The position numbers and the translations under genes were made by a program. Positions 23,701 through 34,381 of a DNA stretch of 64,000 bases are shown one piece after another. The DNA comes from Cryptomeria japonica (taxonomy: Eukaryota; Streptophyta; Pinopsida; Cupressales; Cupressaceae), in the NCBI RefSeq assembly GCF_030272615.1, contig NC_081408.1, positions 616,588,476 to 616,652,475 of the forward strand. The letters are read 5' to 3'. Within the stretch, counting starts at the first letter, position 1. Each line of letters opens with the position of its first letter. The notes under the pieces were generated by a model. That model was not told the DNA's origin. It did not search any database and was given only the letters and a program-made list of their open reading frames with translations.

Positions 23701-23944
23701 GGGTAGAAGGAATAGCTTGCAACAAGATGTTTTGATTATTGGTATCCAGGTTATCCACTTCTCCCAAAAGAGTGCCAAAATACTCCAGAGCTTCCTTTCT
23801 AATGTCATTGTCCTTTGTTAACCATTTCTTTTTATACTTCACATTGCTGTCGGTCTTGCTTTCCTTACTCTTCTTAAGTTGACATGATTTTGCCCAATGC
23901 CCCAATTTTTTGCAATGGAAACAATGGGAGTGATTCATATTCAA
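20793..23944 (-). pseudogene. LINE ORF2: reverse transcriptase, zf-RVT and RNase H, with fused zinc knuckle
   Basis: Replicates the LINE by target-primed reverse transcription. 23944-23312 is open and begins with a CCHC knuckle (CFHCKKLGHWAKSC). About 35 residues later it enters RT sequence (ALEYFGTLLGE, LGPDGFPMFFFQFFW, FRPISLYNSIYK, QQNGFVPGR). 23296-23099 continues with LDMAKAYDRVNW. The catalytic box reads FVDDS near 22905. 22661-22440 and 22382-21657 cover the thumb and the zf-RVT motif (CSLCCREEDTSCHILNYC). RNase H follows at about 21300-20793 with FDGASKGNPG, AEASAAL, LEEDS and NMVADYL, keeping the acidic residues. The frame is broken by stops and shifts, and the endonuclease domain is absent. 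Confidence 0.8.
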
Positions 23945-24470
23945 TAGCTTGGGTCCATTTCCCTAGTTTAGAAATAATCTCAATTGATTGGGGCATATCC
24001 ATCATTTGATTAACATTTACACAAATGCGAGCAAAGACTAACCTTGATTTAGTAGCCATCATTAGGTCAATCGAAAGAAGTTCTCCAAAAGAGTTCGCAA
24101 TACCCTTAAAGACTTCCTCATTCCAGAATTCTAGCAGAAGACCCGAGAGGCATGTCCAGACAAGCGCTGATACAAAGAAGGATTCATCAAGGGATAGGTT
24201 AGGGACCCATTTCTGAAGAGCCAAAGTTGACTTGCCGAACATCCATGGACCTTCACATAGAGCCTTATTCATATCTTCTTCAGAGTTAAAAGCAAAGGAA
24301 AAAAACCCTCTGGGTAGCACTGCCACATCCAGTTGACCTTTTAAAACCCATTTCCTCCTTATGAATTTCCTAACAACATCAATGTTAGGCCTAAAGCCAG
24401 CAAATCGGCCAACTAAATTCATAGTTAAACCAGTGACAGTCAGATCTACCAGTGCTAGTGATGTTATCAA
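23874..24470 (-). pseudogene. LINE ORF1-like protein, DUF4283 domain
   Basis: An open frame of 198 codons with the DUF4283 pattern of plant LINE and retroelement ORF1 proteins: GRFAGFRPNIDVVRKFI, WVLKG, LPRGFFSFAF, EGPWMFGKSTLALQKWVPN, and LPLEFW-like (LLLEFWNEEVFKGIAN). Such proteins probably bind the element RNA. It lacks the usual N-terminal region, consistent with 5' truncation at 24494. It ends in a different frame from the CCHC knuckle that should follow (overlap 23874-23944), showing one frameshift. Confidence 0.75.
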
Positions 24471-24494
24471 TCACCCATTTCTTAACCAGTATAC

Positions 24495-24510
24495 TCCTTT
24501 CCCCTATATT
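24495..24510 (+). repeat. LINE target-site duplication, 5'-side copy
   Basis: TCCTTTCCCCTATATT, identical to 18857-18872; it marks the 5' boundary of the LINE at 24494. Confidence 0.85.
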
Positions 24511-26287
24511 ACATAGACACTATTTGATATATTTATATCCTTTGAATCATTTAGATACCATATATTCATTGATCTAATTGAACTAAATTTTTTTAATGGT
24601 GTTTCGTTAGGGATCTTTCATGAAATAATGATTTTATAAGTAGAATATTCTTGTATGAATTAGGTTCATGACATCAATTTTTAAAAATTCTTCATCAGTT
24701 ATTTTTAAATATTTATCTTAATCTCTAGGTTCTCTTTATTTATCATTTTGGATTAGATCTATAAGTACAAACTTGATCATTTCTATAATGAACCTAAACT
24801 TTGGAAATATAAATTTCATATTAATATTAATGACTCTTTCCCACTCGTTCTTATTGACCAACCTAGCACACATTTATGTGCTATGTTGTATTAAAAAACA
24901 TTCATTTGAAATTATCAAGGACATCCTAGGAATCTAGTAACAATGGATTAAACAAATAACATCCATGACATTGTAGTATCATTATTTTCTAGGATTGTTT
25001 TGACATACATTATCCTAATCCCATTGCCTACTTGCTTATTTTCTTCAATAATTGAGTAATGTCCTTCCTATTTGTAGCCTTGAATGTTTGAATTTCAACA
25101 TCATTATTTGACTATGTATTAAGGGATTCTTAGCTTGTGTTTGTTTTTGTTTCTTTGAGTGCATCAATCCTTGATTATGTGTTTTCCTTATTCACAAATC
25201 TTTCTCTTTGTGTGATTGGTATAGACCACCCACATGTTTCGAGATGTGGTACCTCAACATGACAATTTTTGGTATCTTGCTTGCATTGAGATGCATGGAT
25301 GTCAATGTGTCAAGTTCCTTATGAGGACGATGTATTTTATAGTTGCAATATTTAGTGAGATGCCAATGTGTTCTTATGTGTGTCTAGTGTATCATAATTT
25401 GTTTTCTTCTAGATATGTAGATGATTATTCTTGTTTGGATAATATTCCATGATTATATGACATGTGAATGTATCTATTTATGATCTTTATGTTCTTGTAC
25501 CCTATTGAGTGTGTTATACTCTCATGTTTTCACTTGAATAAACTTGTTGGTCTATGCATTTACTGTTTCAATGATTTAATTATACATATATGCATGTATG
25601 AATATTTTTATTTATTCTTTATGATGGTCTACCTTGCTTGGGGAGTTATATTGCGCTTTGGATATTATATACATGTTGTAATTATTTTTGATGTGGGTAT
25701 TCAGTGTTCAAGTACATGGAATTTATCCACCTAATTTGCAAGTTTGAGTTATCCTTGATGATGTTTAAATTGGAGATTTCACATTAGGTTGTACGTTTTT
25801 TCCAAACCTACTCATACTTGATATGAGTGCAAGTTATGTTGTATTTGATAAGTGTTGACCTAGATCTAAATCAGAAGTAATTTTAGAATCTATATATGTC
25901 ACGGAATGCTAATAAATGCTTGATTTAAATTCTTTTTTAAAGCTTCATTTTTTCACAAAAAATATTTTTTAAGAGTTGCATAATTGCATGATTAGTCGTA
26001 ACTAAATTATGAAAATTAAATGAGGTAGAATATTTTGAATAAATTTTAAATTATTGAAGAGTGGATTTGGGTAAATGGATTTAAGTAAATTTGAAATCCA
26101 TTTATAAATTATAAATTAATGGACAAAGGAAATAGGTTAAAGAGGGAAAAGATTTAATAATTTTTCTCATTATTTGTTTTTGGAAGAAATTGCACTTCAA
26201 ATCCTCTCTCAAGGAAAGATTTGAAAATTGAATTATATATTTATTTATGAATAGAATGGGATGTGATTTAAAGTGGATTGGATAGGA
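24511..26287. other. Non-coding flank between LINE and Copia element
   Basis: AT-rich sequence. The open stretches at 25234-25734 are Cys/Tyr/Phe-rich chance frames without domain texture. No RNA gene or element end was recognised. Confidence 0.5.
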
Positions 26288-26292
26288 ATGGG
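26288..26292 (+). repeat. Copia target-site duplication, left
   Basis: ATGGG immediately before the 5' LTR, matched by ATGGG at 40763-40767 directly after the 3' LTR. Confidence 0.85.
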
Positions 26293-27348
26293 TGTTGGTA
26301 TTTTGGTATAGTTTTGTCATTGATGTCAACACCTACTGAAACACTAGCACTTTGGAGATCCAGCAGCATTCACCGAGAAGCAAGTAACTATTGCACAGTT
26401 ACTGGTATATGGTTCACCGACAGGATATAATGTTCACCGACACTTGGAATGATATGGAAGACACTTGGTAATGTCAAAGACATCGTGTGGACACTTTGTT
26501 TTGAATAATTAATCATTGGTATATTCATATTTGCTTTTACCGACAAATAGGTCCAGGTTAATCTAGGGTTACACCGACAGGTTTATCTTTTCCAGATCAG
26601 CATGGCACTCTATGGAGATGATTTATTATTGATGTAAATGCATTAAGCTGACATGTTTAATTGGTTATTGCATTGAATATTATATTGTCTGTAAAATGAT
26701 TTTATTGTAATATCTTGTAGAGCCGACCTACTAAAATTGGTCTTAGGTTATGGTATAAATGTAAGATCTTATTTGTAAGATCAAGTGTGGAATGCGAAAA
26801 AGAGTTGTGTGAAGGTATATGCGAGATTAAGTAGAGGTATACATGAAGACATCATTTGAAGGTGAAGCTAGGTTTTTGTAGATGCATATTAGCATTACAC
26901 CAGTACTAAATCTAGCATATAAAGATGCTATTTTGTATAGTACATTCTTCTGGATTTAACCATCCAACTGTAGTCAGTGTGACTCCCATTTTTTGATTGA
27001 GCAGTGATCTCTAGGCTGTTGGCCTTTCTGCATGTGCAGACCCCATTTATGTACACTTACTATCTACAGTAGTATCATCTAATTGTGGGTAATGTTTCCC
27101 ACTATGGTTTTTCACCTTACAGGGTTTCCACGTACAAATATTGGTGTTATGTGTTGTGGATGACTCTATGTTTATGTTTCATGCATTAATCTTTACCGGT
27201 ATAGGAATTTACTATTAACACTATCTACCGGCATACTTAACTGGTTTACCGGTATTAAGCATTAAGTTGGTTAAATGGTTTTTGGTTTAAATTTATTAGA
27301 CAACTGATTCACCCCCCCCCCCCTCTTAGTTGTCTCTGGGGCCTAGCA
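26293..27348 (+). repeat. Copia 5' LTR
   Basis: 1,056 bp from TGTTGG to CTAGCA. It contains four ACCGAC words (26416, 26436, 26539, 26573), a TATA-like box at 26753 and a C12 tract at 27312-27323 close to the right end. Confidence 0.9.
26753..26760 (+). promoter_or_regulatory. TATA-like box of Copia 5' LTR
   Basis: GGTATAAATG context in the middle of the LTR, about 600 bp before its end. It is conserved in the 3' LTR (TATAAAT at 40158-40164). It is probably the core promoter for the genomic transcript; no start site can be seen. Confidence 0.5.
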
Positions 27349-27350
27349 AT

Positions 27351-27362
27351 TGGTATCAGAGC
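27351..27362 (+). other. Primer binding site, tRNA-Met type
   Basis: TGGTATCAGAGC two bases after the LTR end is the standard plant Copia primer site complementary to the 3' end of initiator tRNA-Met. Confidence 0.9.
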
Positions 27363-27404
27363 TTAGTCCTCTTTTGTAGAAGTTTAACAAGTTGAGGAGA
27401 TCCA

Positions 27405-28940
27405 ATGTATACTAATTATTTCAGGAAGGATAGTCCTAAACTTGATGGAACCAATTATGGGATATGGAAGGTCGGGATGGATACACATCTGCATTGCACT
27501 CTTGACTACATAGCAAGAAGCGCATTATCAGATCAACAAATCATGGGATTATAAGATAGGTCTACTGCTAAAGATATTTGGGATCATTTGGAAAAACTGA
27601 ATGAAGGAGATTCCATAGTCAAGATTGCAAAACTTGAAAGCTTCCGAGTCAGGTATGAACATCTGAAAATGGAAGAAGATGAAAGGATTTCTTCTTTTAT
27701 GGAAAGAGTAAATGAAATTGTTTTGGGTATTAAATGTTGTGGAGGAACTTTGAGTGAGGATGAAATTATTTCAAAAATCTTAAGAGGATTGCCACTGGCA
27801 TATAAAATGAAGGTTACTACTATAAATGAGTTGAGAACAATGCCTAATACATCAGTAACTAGGGATACATTGATTGGAAAACTTTCAACCTTTGAAATTG
27901 AGGAATTTGGTCCTCTTGCTACTATAAAGATAGATTTGGCCTTTAAAGCATCAACATCATCTGCTCCATCATTTGACAAATCAGACTGGAAAGCCTTTTA
28001 TGCAAGAGAAATTGAAGAAACTAGGAAGGAGAATGAAGAGCTTGAAGAACTTGAAGCACTATTTGCAAGAAAAATGCCAAAAGGTCTAGTTGGAAGTAAG
28101 TATGAAGGTAAAGCACCCTTTAAATGTTTCAACTGCAATAAGATTGGTCATTTGGCTTCAAGATGCCCTGATAGAGATGCTAGACTAAGAGAAGAAGCTA
28201 GAAGAACATACAAGCCTAATCCTAAATATCAGAGATACAAATTTAAGAAGAACAAAGACAAATCTTGTTACATTGTTGATGGTGTGTCTGATGATTCTAA
28301 TGAGGATCCAATAGACAATGGATGGGTTTTTGTTGCTATAACAGAAGATCAACTAACACCTACTGCTCAACCGGTAGAACAAGCCCTAGCAGCCAAAGTT
28401 GAAGTAAAGGATGAATGGATCATTGACTCAGGATGCTCACATCATATGACAGGAGACAAAGGTAAATTCTTGAACTTTCAAGAATACAATGGAGGTTTAG
28501 TAAGATTTGGAGATGACAAAGCCTGTTCAATCAAAGGTAAGGGTTCAATATCTCTTGATGGTAAGCATAACACTGACAATGTCTACTATGTTGAAAGATT
28601 AAAACATAATCTTTTAAGTTTTGGTCAATTAGTTGAGAAGGGATTTCAGTTACAATTAAAAAATGGAAAATGCAAAAGCATGAATAGAACTGGTTTGGAA
28701 ATTGCAACCAGTAATCAAACTAAAGGTAATATCTTTCATTTGAATAACAGTGAAAAGACATGCTTGATTGCACATATAGATGAAAATTGGTTATGGCATA
28801 AGAGACTATGTCATGTAAACTTTGATTGCATGGTAAAAATTAGTACTTCTAAGGCAGTTAAAGATCTACCTAAAATTGTGAAACCTCAGAATACAATTTG
28901 TAAGGAATGTCAATTTGGAAAACAAGTTAGAGCTAGTTTC
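27405..28940 (+). pseudogene. Copia Gag-protease and start of integrase (first part of split polyprotein)
   Basis: The start ATG at 27405 is the first after the primer site and opens a UBN2-type Gag (KLDGTNYGIWKVGMDTHL). A TAA at 27552 interrupts it in frame. From 27588 the frame is open: Gag, CCHC knuckle near 28125-28166 (CFNCNKIGHLASRC), aspartic protease with catalytic DSG at 28424-28432 (WIIDSGCSHHMTG), and the pre-integrase zinc region (LWHKRLCHVN ... CKECQFGKQVRASF). It stops at the nested element at 28941. Gag packages the RNA, and the protease cuts the polyprotein. The reading frame matches that of the part resuming at 36815, so the insertion itself is the only break in frame. Confidence 0.9.
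28936..28940 (+). repeat. Nested-element target-site duplication, left
   Basis: GTTTC, repeated at 36810-36814 directly after the nested element. Confidence 0.9.
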
Positions 28941-30214
28941 TGTAAAGCGGAAAATCGCGATCGAACCCTAGTTGCTCTCCCCTCTTCCAACTCCAAGGAG
29001 AGAGAAGGGAGATTCACTAGGGTTGATGGTTTTCACTTAGGGGAGAGACTTTACATTCAAAAGAGGGGTTGAAACCCACAAGATCCAATCCCATGCAATG
29101 CAAGATTGGATGCTAAATGAGTTTCAAGGGTTATGACAGCAAGGCTACCCTCTTTTGTAAAGAATGTGCATAGAAGAATTAAGCTAGGAATGCATAGAAA
29201 GTGAGAAAGATTCGCTATAAACTGAGATAGGAATATAGTATGAAGCTGTGGACCTGGAATTAGCAGTAAAATGTCGATACGGCGCTGTCCTGCAAATTTG
29301 AGCGAAAGTTGCAGGGACGATGGTGCCCGAGCGCCACGGTCCTCCGAAAAATCCATGAAACGAAGGGGGATCTGTTCGTCTCTGCACAAGGATTCCAGAT
29401 CTTCAATTTCAGCCGCGTACCTGCAACCTACACACAGAAAAGCGAAGACGATTGGGGGGTTAGGGATTAGGGGTTTGCCTTTAGGTCAAACCCCGGTTTT
29501 GGAATTGACCAAGAAATGAGCAATGCTGTAAATGTAAATGTCTGTAATGTAAAACAAGTAATAATACCTTGTTGTAAGGATGTTTGTATCCTTATGTGTG
29601 AAGGTATAGATGTTGTATATTGTATGTTGTAGTAGTATGTTGTATGTAGCATGTAGTATGTGATCTCCTCTTCAATGGTTGAATCCTTGTCTTGAATGCA
29701 ACACTTAGCCTTGAATGGAGACTTGAAATGATCAATTGCTTGAAGGAATGCTTGAATGTTTGAATGCTTGAGTATAGTTTCCACGCCTTTTCCATCATAT
29801 CGAATGAAAGAGGAAAATGTAGTTTATATACTTGTCAATTAGGGCTGATAGACTGATTTTCCCGACCTTAGGCCGACCAGGAAAGTTTATTTTCCAAATT
29901 GCAAACAAAAAGACCTGAAGTCCAAAGGAGACCGGGCCCAAAATAGGACCCAGGGACCAGGGCGCTGGGCGCCATGGTCCTGGGGGACTAGGGAACTGGG
30001 CGCCCTGGTCCTGAAGGACCAGGGCACTGGGCGCTCTGGTCCCACCTCCCGGAACAGCAGGGTGCAAGGAGGTTCAGGCTAGGGTGCTTGAAAAATGCAG
30101 TTTTCAGTGTCATAATCAGGTTTCGGGGTCTCCATTCAGGTTGCATGTTGCGTCACCATCGTGAAGACCGAAATGCAGTTGAAATTGCAAGTGTCACAAT
30201 TTTAGGACGCTACA
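28941..30214 (-). repeat. LTR of nested element (3' LTR in its own orientation)
   Basis: 1,274 bp, TGTAAA to CTACA on the plus strand. It has three copies of a GC-rich minisatellite unit at about 29950-30045, where the other LTR has two. Confidence 0.9.
29823..29830 (-). promoter_or_regulatory. TATA-like box in nested LTR
   Basis: TATATAAA read on the minus strand, followed by ACTACATTTTCC. The same box lies at 36449-36456 in the other LTR, which would be the one driving transcription. Confidence 0.45.
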
Positions 30215-30230
30215 TTTAGCCCCCACTTTA
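30215..30230 (-). other. Polypurine tract of nested element
   Basis: On the minus strand it reads TAAAGTGGGGGCTAAA and abuts the LTR start TGTAGC. It is the expected plus-strand primer position. Confidence 0.75.
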
Positions 30231-30955
30231 GCGGGAGTATGTATGCTCATACTTCCGGTAAAGTACAAGGAACAATCATTGAAAGACTTTCACCACGTCA
30301 AGGAGGCAAGACACACCAAGCCTCCAGTGGACTAAGGTTCTTACGACTTCGATTGACAAAGTAAAAGGGAAGATCACGAGGGAGAACCATGACTGTCAGT
30401 AGTAAGGTTCCCTCACTATGAGTCATGCAAGAGAGATATCGAAAATTTTCAAGGCAAAGCTAAATTTGCCAAGAAATTCTCAAGTATCTTGAAAAGATAT
30501 GAACGAGATGTATGCCCCCCTACGTTAAAGCAATCGCACACGCCTCACCGGGGGTGATTGCTTTAAGGTAGTGATACATATAAGAAATGAGAAAGGAGCA
30601 CGTTATCACAAGGATTTAGCCCCCAAGTGTGAGATAAGCCCAAGGATAATAGACACAAAACACAAAGCACAAGGTGACTTCGCTTTCCTCGGGGTCAGTA
30701 TGCTGTATGATAATTCATGTATATATATCATATGTATGTATGCATAATTGTTCTTCATTCCCCAATCAAGGAAAGTCACCTAGAAGAAGGGAACACATGT
30801 GTCTTTTGAGTCAACATGAGAGAGATTGAAAGAGATCTCAATGCTTTGCATCGTCCTCAAGTAGACAACACCAAGGACAACAAATAGAAGAATGAGAATA
30901 ACATATAGAAGAAGTAACACAAGAGAGGAGGAGAGAATCTGCTATGCTAATGTAA
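30231..30955 (-). other. 3' untranslated region of nested element
   Basis: 725 bp between the Gag-protease stop and the polypurine tract with no ORF of note. It contains an 11-bp-stem hairpin at 30525-30566 (TTAAAGCAATC pairing with GATTGCTTTAA). Confidence 0.6.
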
Positions 30956-33900
30956 CTAGTCTAGCACGTCATCTACCCCCCGATCTTGCTGATCAATGTT
31001 TCGGGAAGGCAGGGAACACGCTAGAGGAGGAACATTCAACACAGCAAATGGAGCTATCACAAGATCCAAACAAGGGCTATGTTCATGTTCCGAGCCACAT
31101 TGTTCTTGTCTAGGAGCTAGGATAAGTGCTTTAGAAAATTCATTAGATAAATGGTTATCAATATCAACAAGTTCATATTCACTATCAGAAGCAAAAGGAG
31201 TAACATTTTCATCATAAATAACATTTTCATCTATAGCATCATCAAGATTTATAAAAATAGGATCTTTAATTCGCACAGGATCAAGACCATCATGCATCTT
31301 ATGTTTTGGAGATTTTGGAGAAAATGGAATAATGCTTGTTGAAGGTGTTTTTGGAGATTGCAAAGTTTGAGAAGCAGCTGCTTGAGCTCTAAGACGACGC
31401 TTTCGTCGGCGTTCACATGCAGAATGATTTCGTCTAGTCTTAGTAGGAAGTGGAGAAGATTGAGGAGGAGGAATGTTCTCATCCTTATCACTTGGGTGTT
31501 TAGGTTGTGGTCTCTTAGGCTGGATAATAGGAGAAGAAGAAGGTCTCTTCTCTCTATAAAAAGAAGGAGGAGGGACTGCTCCATACAAAGGAGGAATATT
31601 TGGTTTAGGAAGAAGACCAAGTCCATCATGACGAGGAGGTATAGGTCTACTCTTAGAAGGTTTATTAGGCATAGACATAATCACATCCATGGGAGCGGGT
31701 TGGGAATCTTCTTGAGGAAAGACATTAGTTTTATCTTTCAAAGGAAGAACTTCCTTCTCAAGAATGATAGGAATATCAAGTTTAGGTGTTCTAGGTTCAC
31801 TTAGAGATAGGATCATATCTGTTTTCCACTTTTGATAAGATTTGAAAATATGATCACTTCGCGGAGGAAGAGATTGGAATTGTTTAGGCCAAAAGTAATC
31901 AAGAGGAACGCTAGAAGTTCTTTCAGCTGGTTTAAAGAGACTATGATTGACAGTAACAACTTCACCATTATGGGGAAATTTCAAACACTTATGAATAGGA
32001 GAAGTAATAGCTTTCATGGAAGATAGCCAAGGATAGCCAAGCTTCACACGAAATTGTTCGGAAGATGGAATAATAGCAAAGTTCACATCAAGGGATTTGT
32101 TATGGACCTTAATAGGCAATGTAATAGAACCAATTGCAGGAGAAGAAAATGCATCAAATAGTTTCACAATCACATCTGTTTTGTCATAGATCACTTGATT
32201 CAATTGCAAAGTAAAAAGAAATTCTTCAGTAATAACATTAACCATGCATGAAGGATCAATAAGCACTCCACGGCAAGGTGTATTCTTGACTTTTGCAACT
32301 ATGTATAAAGGACCATCAGGTGCCCTAATGGTTTCACTGGAATCAAATGTGATGGAAGGTTCTTTAGGGTTTTCTTGTTGCTCTACAAAGTTAATCACAT
32401 TCAGAGTCATAGACACAAGACCATCAGATGAGAGAGAGGAATCATTAGCCTCAATTGCATTAGAGATATGAGAAGGTAATGGATCAGTGAAAATCTGAAG
32501 ATTTTGGTTAGGAGGAGCTACAGATGTGTTGCCTTTATCATTCACTCCAAAAACAGAGATAGTATTATTATCAATCAAATCTTGAATTTTACCCTTTAAA
32601 GAAAAACATTTTTCAGTATCATGCCCAGGCTGACGATGAAATTGACAAAAAGCTTAGTTATCAAAATAAGGTGAAGTAATCTTTGCAGGATCAATTTGCC
32701 TTATAGGAGGAAGAGTAAGCACATTTTGTTCCAATAACTTATTCATAATACTATATAATGATTCATTCAAAGGAGTATACTTTCTTTCTTTCTTGAAAAA
32801 TTTAGAAATAGGAGGCACACCTGATGCTGCATTCACATTGTTGTTGATGATGTTTTCATTGAATTTGATGGAATCTCTGTTCGGTTTAAACTTCCCAAAT
32901 GGTTGTTGACTGCTATCAGCCTTATCACTTGGAGCCATAGGATGTGATTGTTCCATTTGACTCACAGTCAGTTGATAATTGTGAAGAGTTGCACACAACT
33001 GTTGGAAAGAAGTAAACTCAGAAAACAGAAGTTTGTCTCGAATATCTTTTTGTAAATTAGAAATAAAGATTCTTTGAATATCATTGTCAGGCACTGGAAA
33101 AGAAATTTGAGCATACAAATGCTTATATCTACCAATGAAATCACTCACTTTTTCTTTAACACCTTGTTTACAATGCATTAAATCAATCAAAGTAACTTTA
33201 GGACTTATATTGTTTTGAAATTGTTGAATGAAAGCATTTGAAAGTTGTTCGAAAGAAGTAATAGAATAAGAAGGCAACGAGCAATACCATTGTAGGGCTT
33301 TGTCTCTTAATGTTCTAGTAAACAGTTTTGCAAGCAACCTTTGGTCATAAGCAAAATCAGTACATATTGTTTGAAAGGTCTTAACATGTGTTAGAGGATC
33401 ACCCTTACCATTATAAAGCTCCAAATGCGGGATTTCAACATGTTTAGGAGGGATAGCTCGAACAATGTCAAGAGAAAGTGGGCTCGCAACATCAAATGTG
33501 GGCACACTAAACTTAGATTGATTCATAGAGGCAATTTGTTGCTGTAAAGAAGAGACAGTTTGTGCAAGATTGTTAATGGTCACTTCAGTCGAAGAATTCA
33601 TATTAGATGTGTTAGATTGAGATGGAGGTGTTATGTTATTGAAAGAAGGTAAAGAGTAAGGTGGTGGGACTCTATGATAGTTAGTCATAGGAGATGATTG
33701 GACAGGAGGAATACTACAAGGAGGAATGGAATGATTGAATGAATTACCCCCTTGCATCATGTTCATTTGTGGAGATGTAATAGGAACACTCATTGAAGGG
33801 ACGAATGAAGAAATCGGATTGAATGAAGGAATAGGGTTAATTGAAGAAGAGGGATTGCCCCTATGACTGGTGATCACAGGGGGAATGTCTTGTATAGAAG

Positions 33901-34381
33901 TAGCCATTATGTTTGATGTAAAGGTAGGTATGCTAGCAATAGAAGTTGTTAAAGGAATAGAATGATTGACTTGAGTAGGAGGTTGTGTATAACCCAAATT
34001 TTCAGCACAACTCTTCATAGGCATCACATTCGAATCCACAATGTGTGCAATACCACGCAAAATATCAATTCCATTCTTATCACTTTGAAGCATATGTTTG
34101 AGACCCTCAATTAAAGGAAGAGCTTGACTATCGGGATACTCATGAGACATCCATTGGTGAAAATCGTCAAATTGGTTATCCAATTTCGAAAGTTGTTCTT
34201 CAGAAACCTCATGGAGAGCTTCTTCATCATTAGGAGGATTAGAGGAATTACCCATGTCCTCGTTAAAAAGGCTATTCAAATTAGGTTCCATCTCCTCAGT
34301 AGTTAAACCTCGGAAAGACTTAATTCTACGGCTTCGTCTAACGGGAATAGTGTAAGTAGGGCTTATTGTTGTAAAACTCAT
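30956..34381 (-). pseudogene. Gag-protease polyprotein of TR-GAG element, one in-frame stop
   Basis: The ATG at 34381 opens 1,141 codons broken by one stop at 32656-32654; the two halves are in the same frame. About residues 300-500 form a retrotransposon Gag domain (LYNGKGDPLTHVKTFQT, LQWYCSLPSYSITSFEQL, DLMHCKQGVKEKVSDFIGRY). Next to the stop lies a CX2H-X4-H-X4-C knuckle (CQFHRQPGHDTEKC). The second half has an aspartic-protease-like domain (GVLIDPSCMVNVITEEF, then LGYPWLSSMKAI) resembling that of the Tat Gypsy at 55 kb, with DPS where D-S/T-G is usual. It continues into a Pro-rich basic tail. The N-terminal 250 residues are Pro/Ser/Asn-rich. The protein probably forms particles; processing is uncertain. 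Confidence 0.85.

Larger units (their letters stand above)
18871..24494 (-). mobile_element. Non-LTR retrotransposon (plant L1-type LINE), 5.6 kb, minus strand
   Basis: A complete insertion unit. It ends with a poly-A tail on the minus strand (poly-T at 18871-18880) and is flanked by the 16-bp duplication. In minus-strand order it contains a DUF4283-type domain, a CCHC zinc knuckle, reverse transcriptase, a zf-RVT-type motif, RNase H, and then an additional ORF absent from standard plant LINEs. The apurinic-type endonuclease expected between the knuckle and the RT is missing. It is likely 5'-truncated, because the first domain starts within 25 bp of the end. Confidence 0.85.

Noticed and set aside
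25234-25734. Two adjacent ORFs rich in Cys, Tyr and Phe
   Set aside because: AT-rich chance frames with no motif, no codon-usage shift and no flanking element signals.
29271-29519. ORFs repeated in both LTRs of the nested element (also 35897-36145, 29467-29784 and 36093-36410)
   Set aside because: They lie wholly inside LTRs on both strands and reflect the LTR duplication; no protein texture.
31249-32026. Plus-strand Arg/Ser-rich ORFs opposite the nested Gag-protease frame
   Set aside because: They mirror the minus-strand Pro/Lys-rich coding sequence and have no independent evidence.
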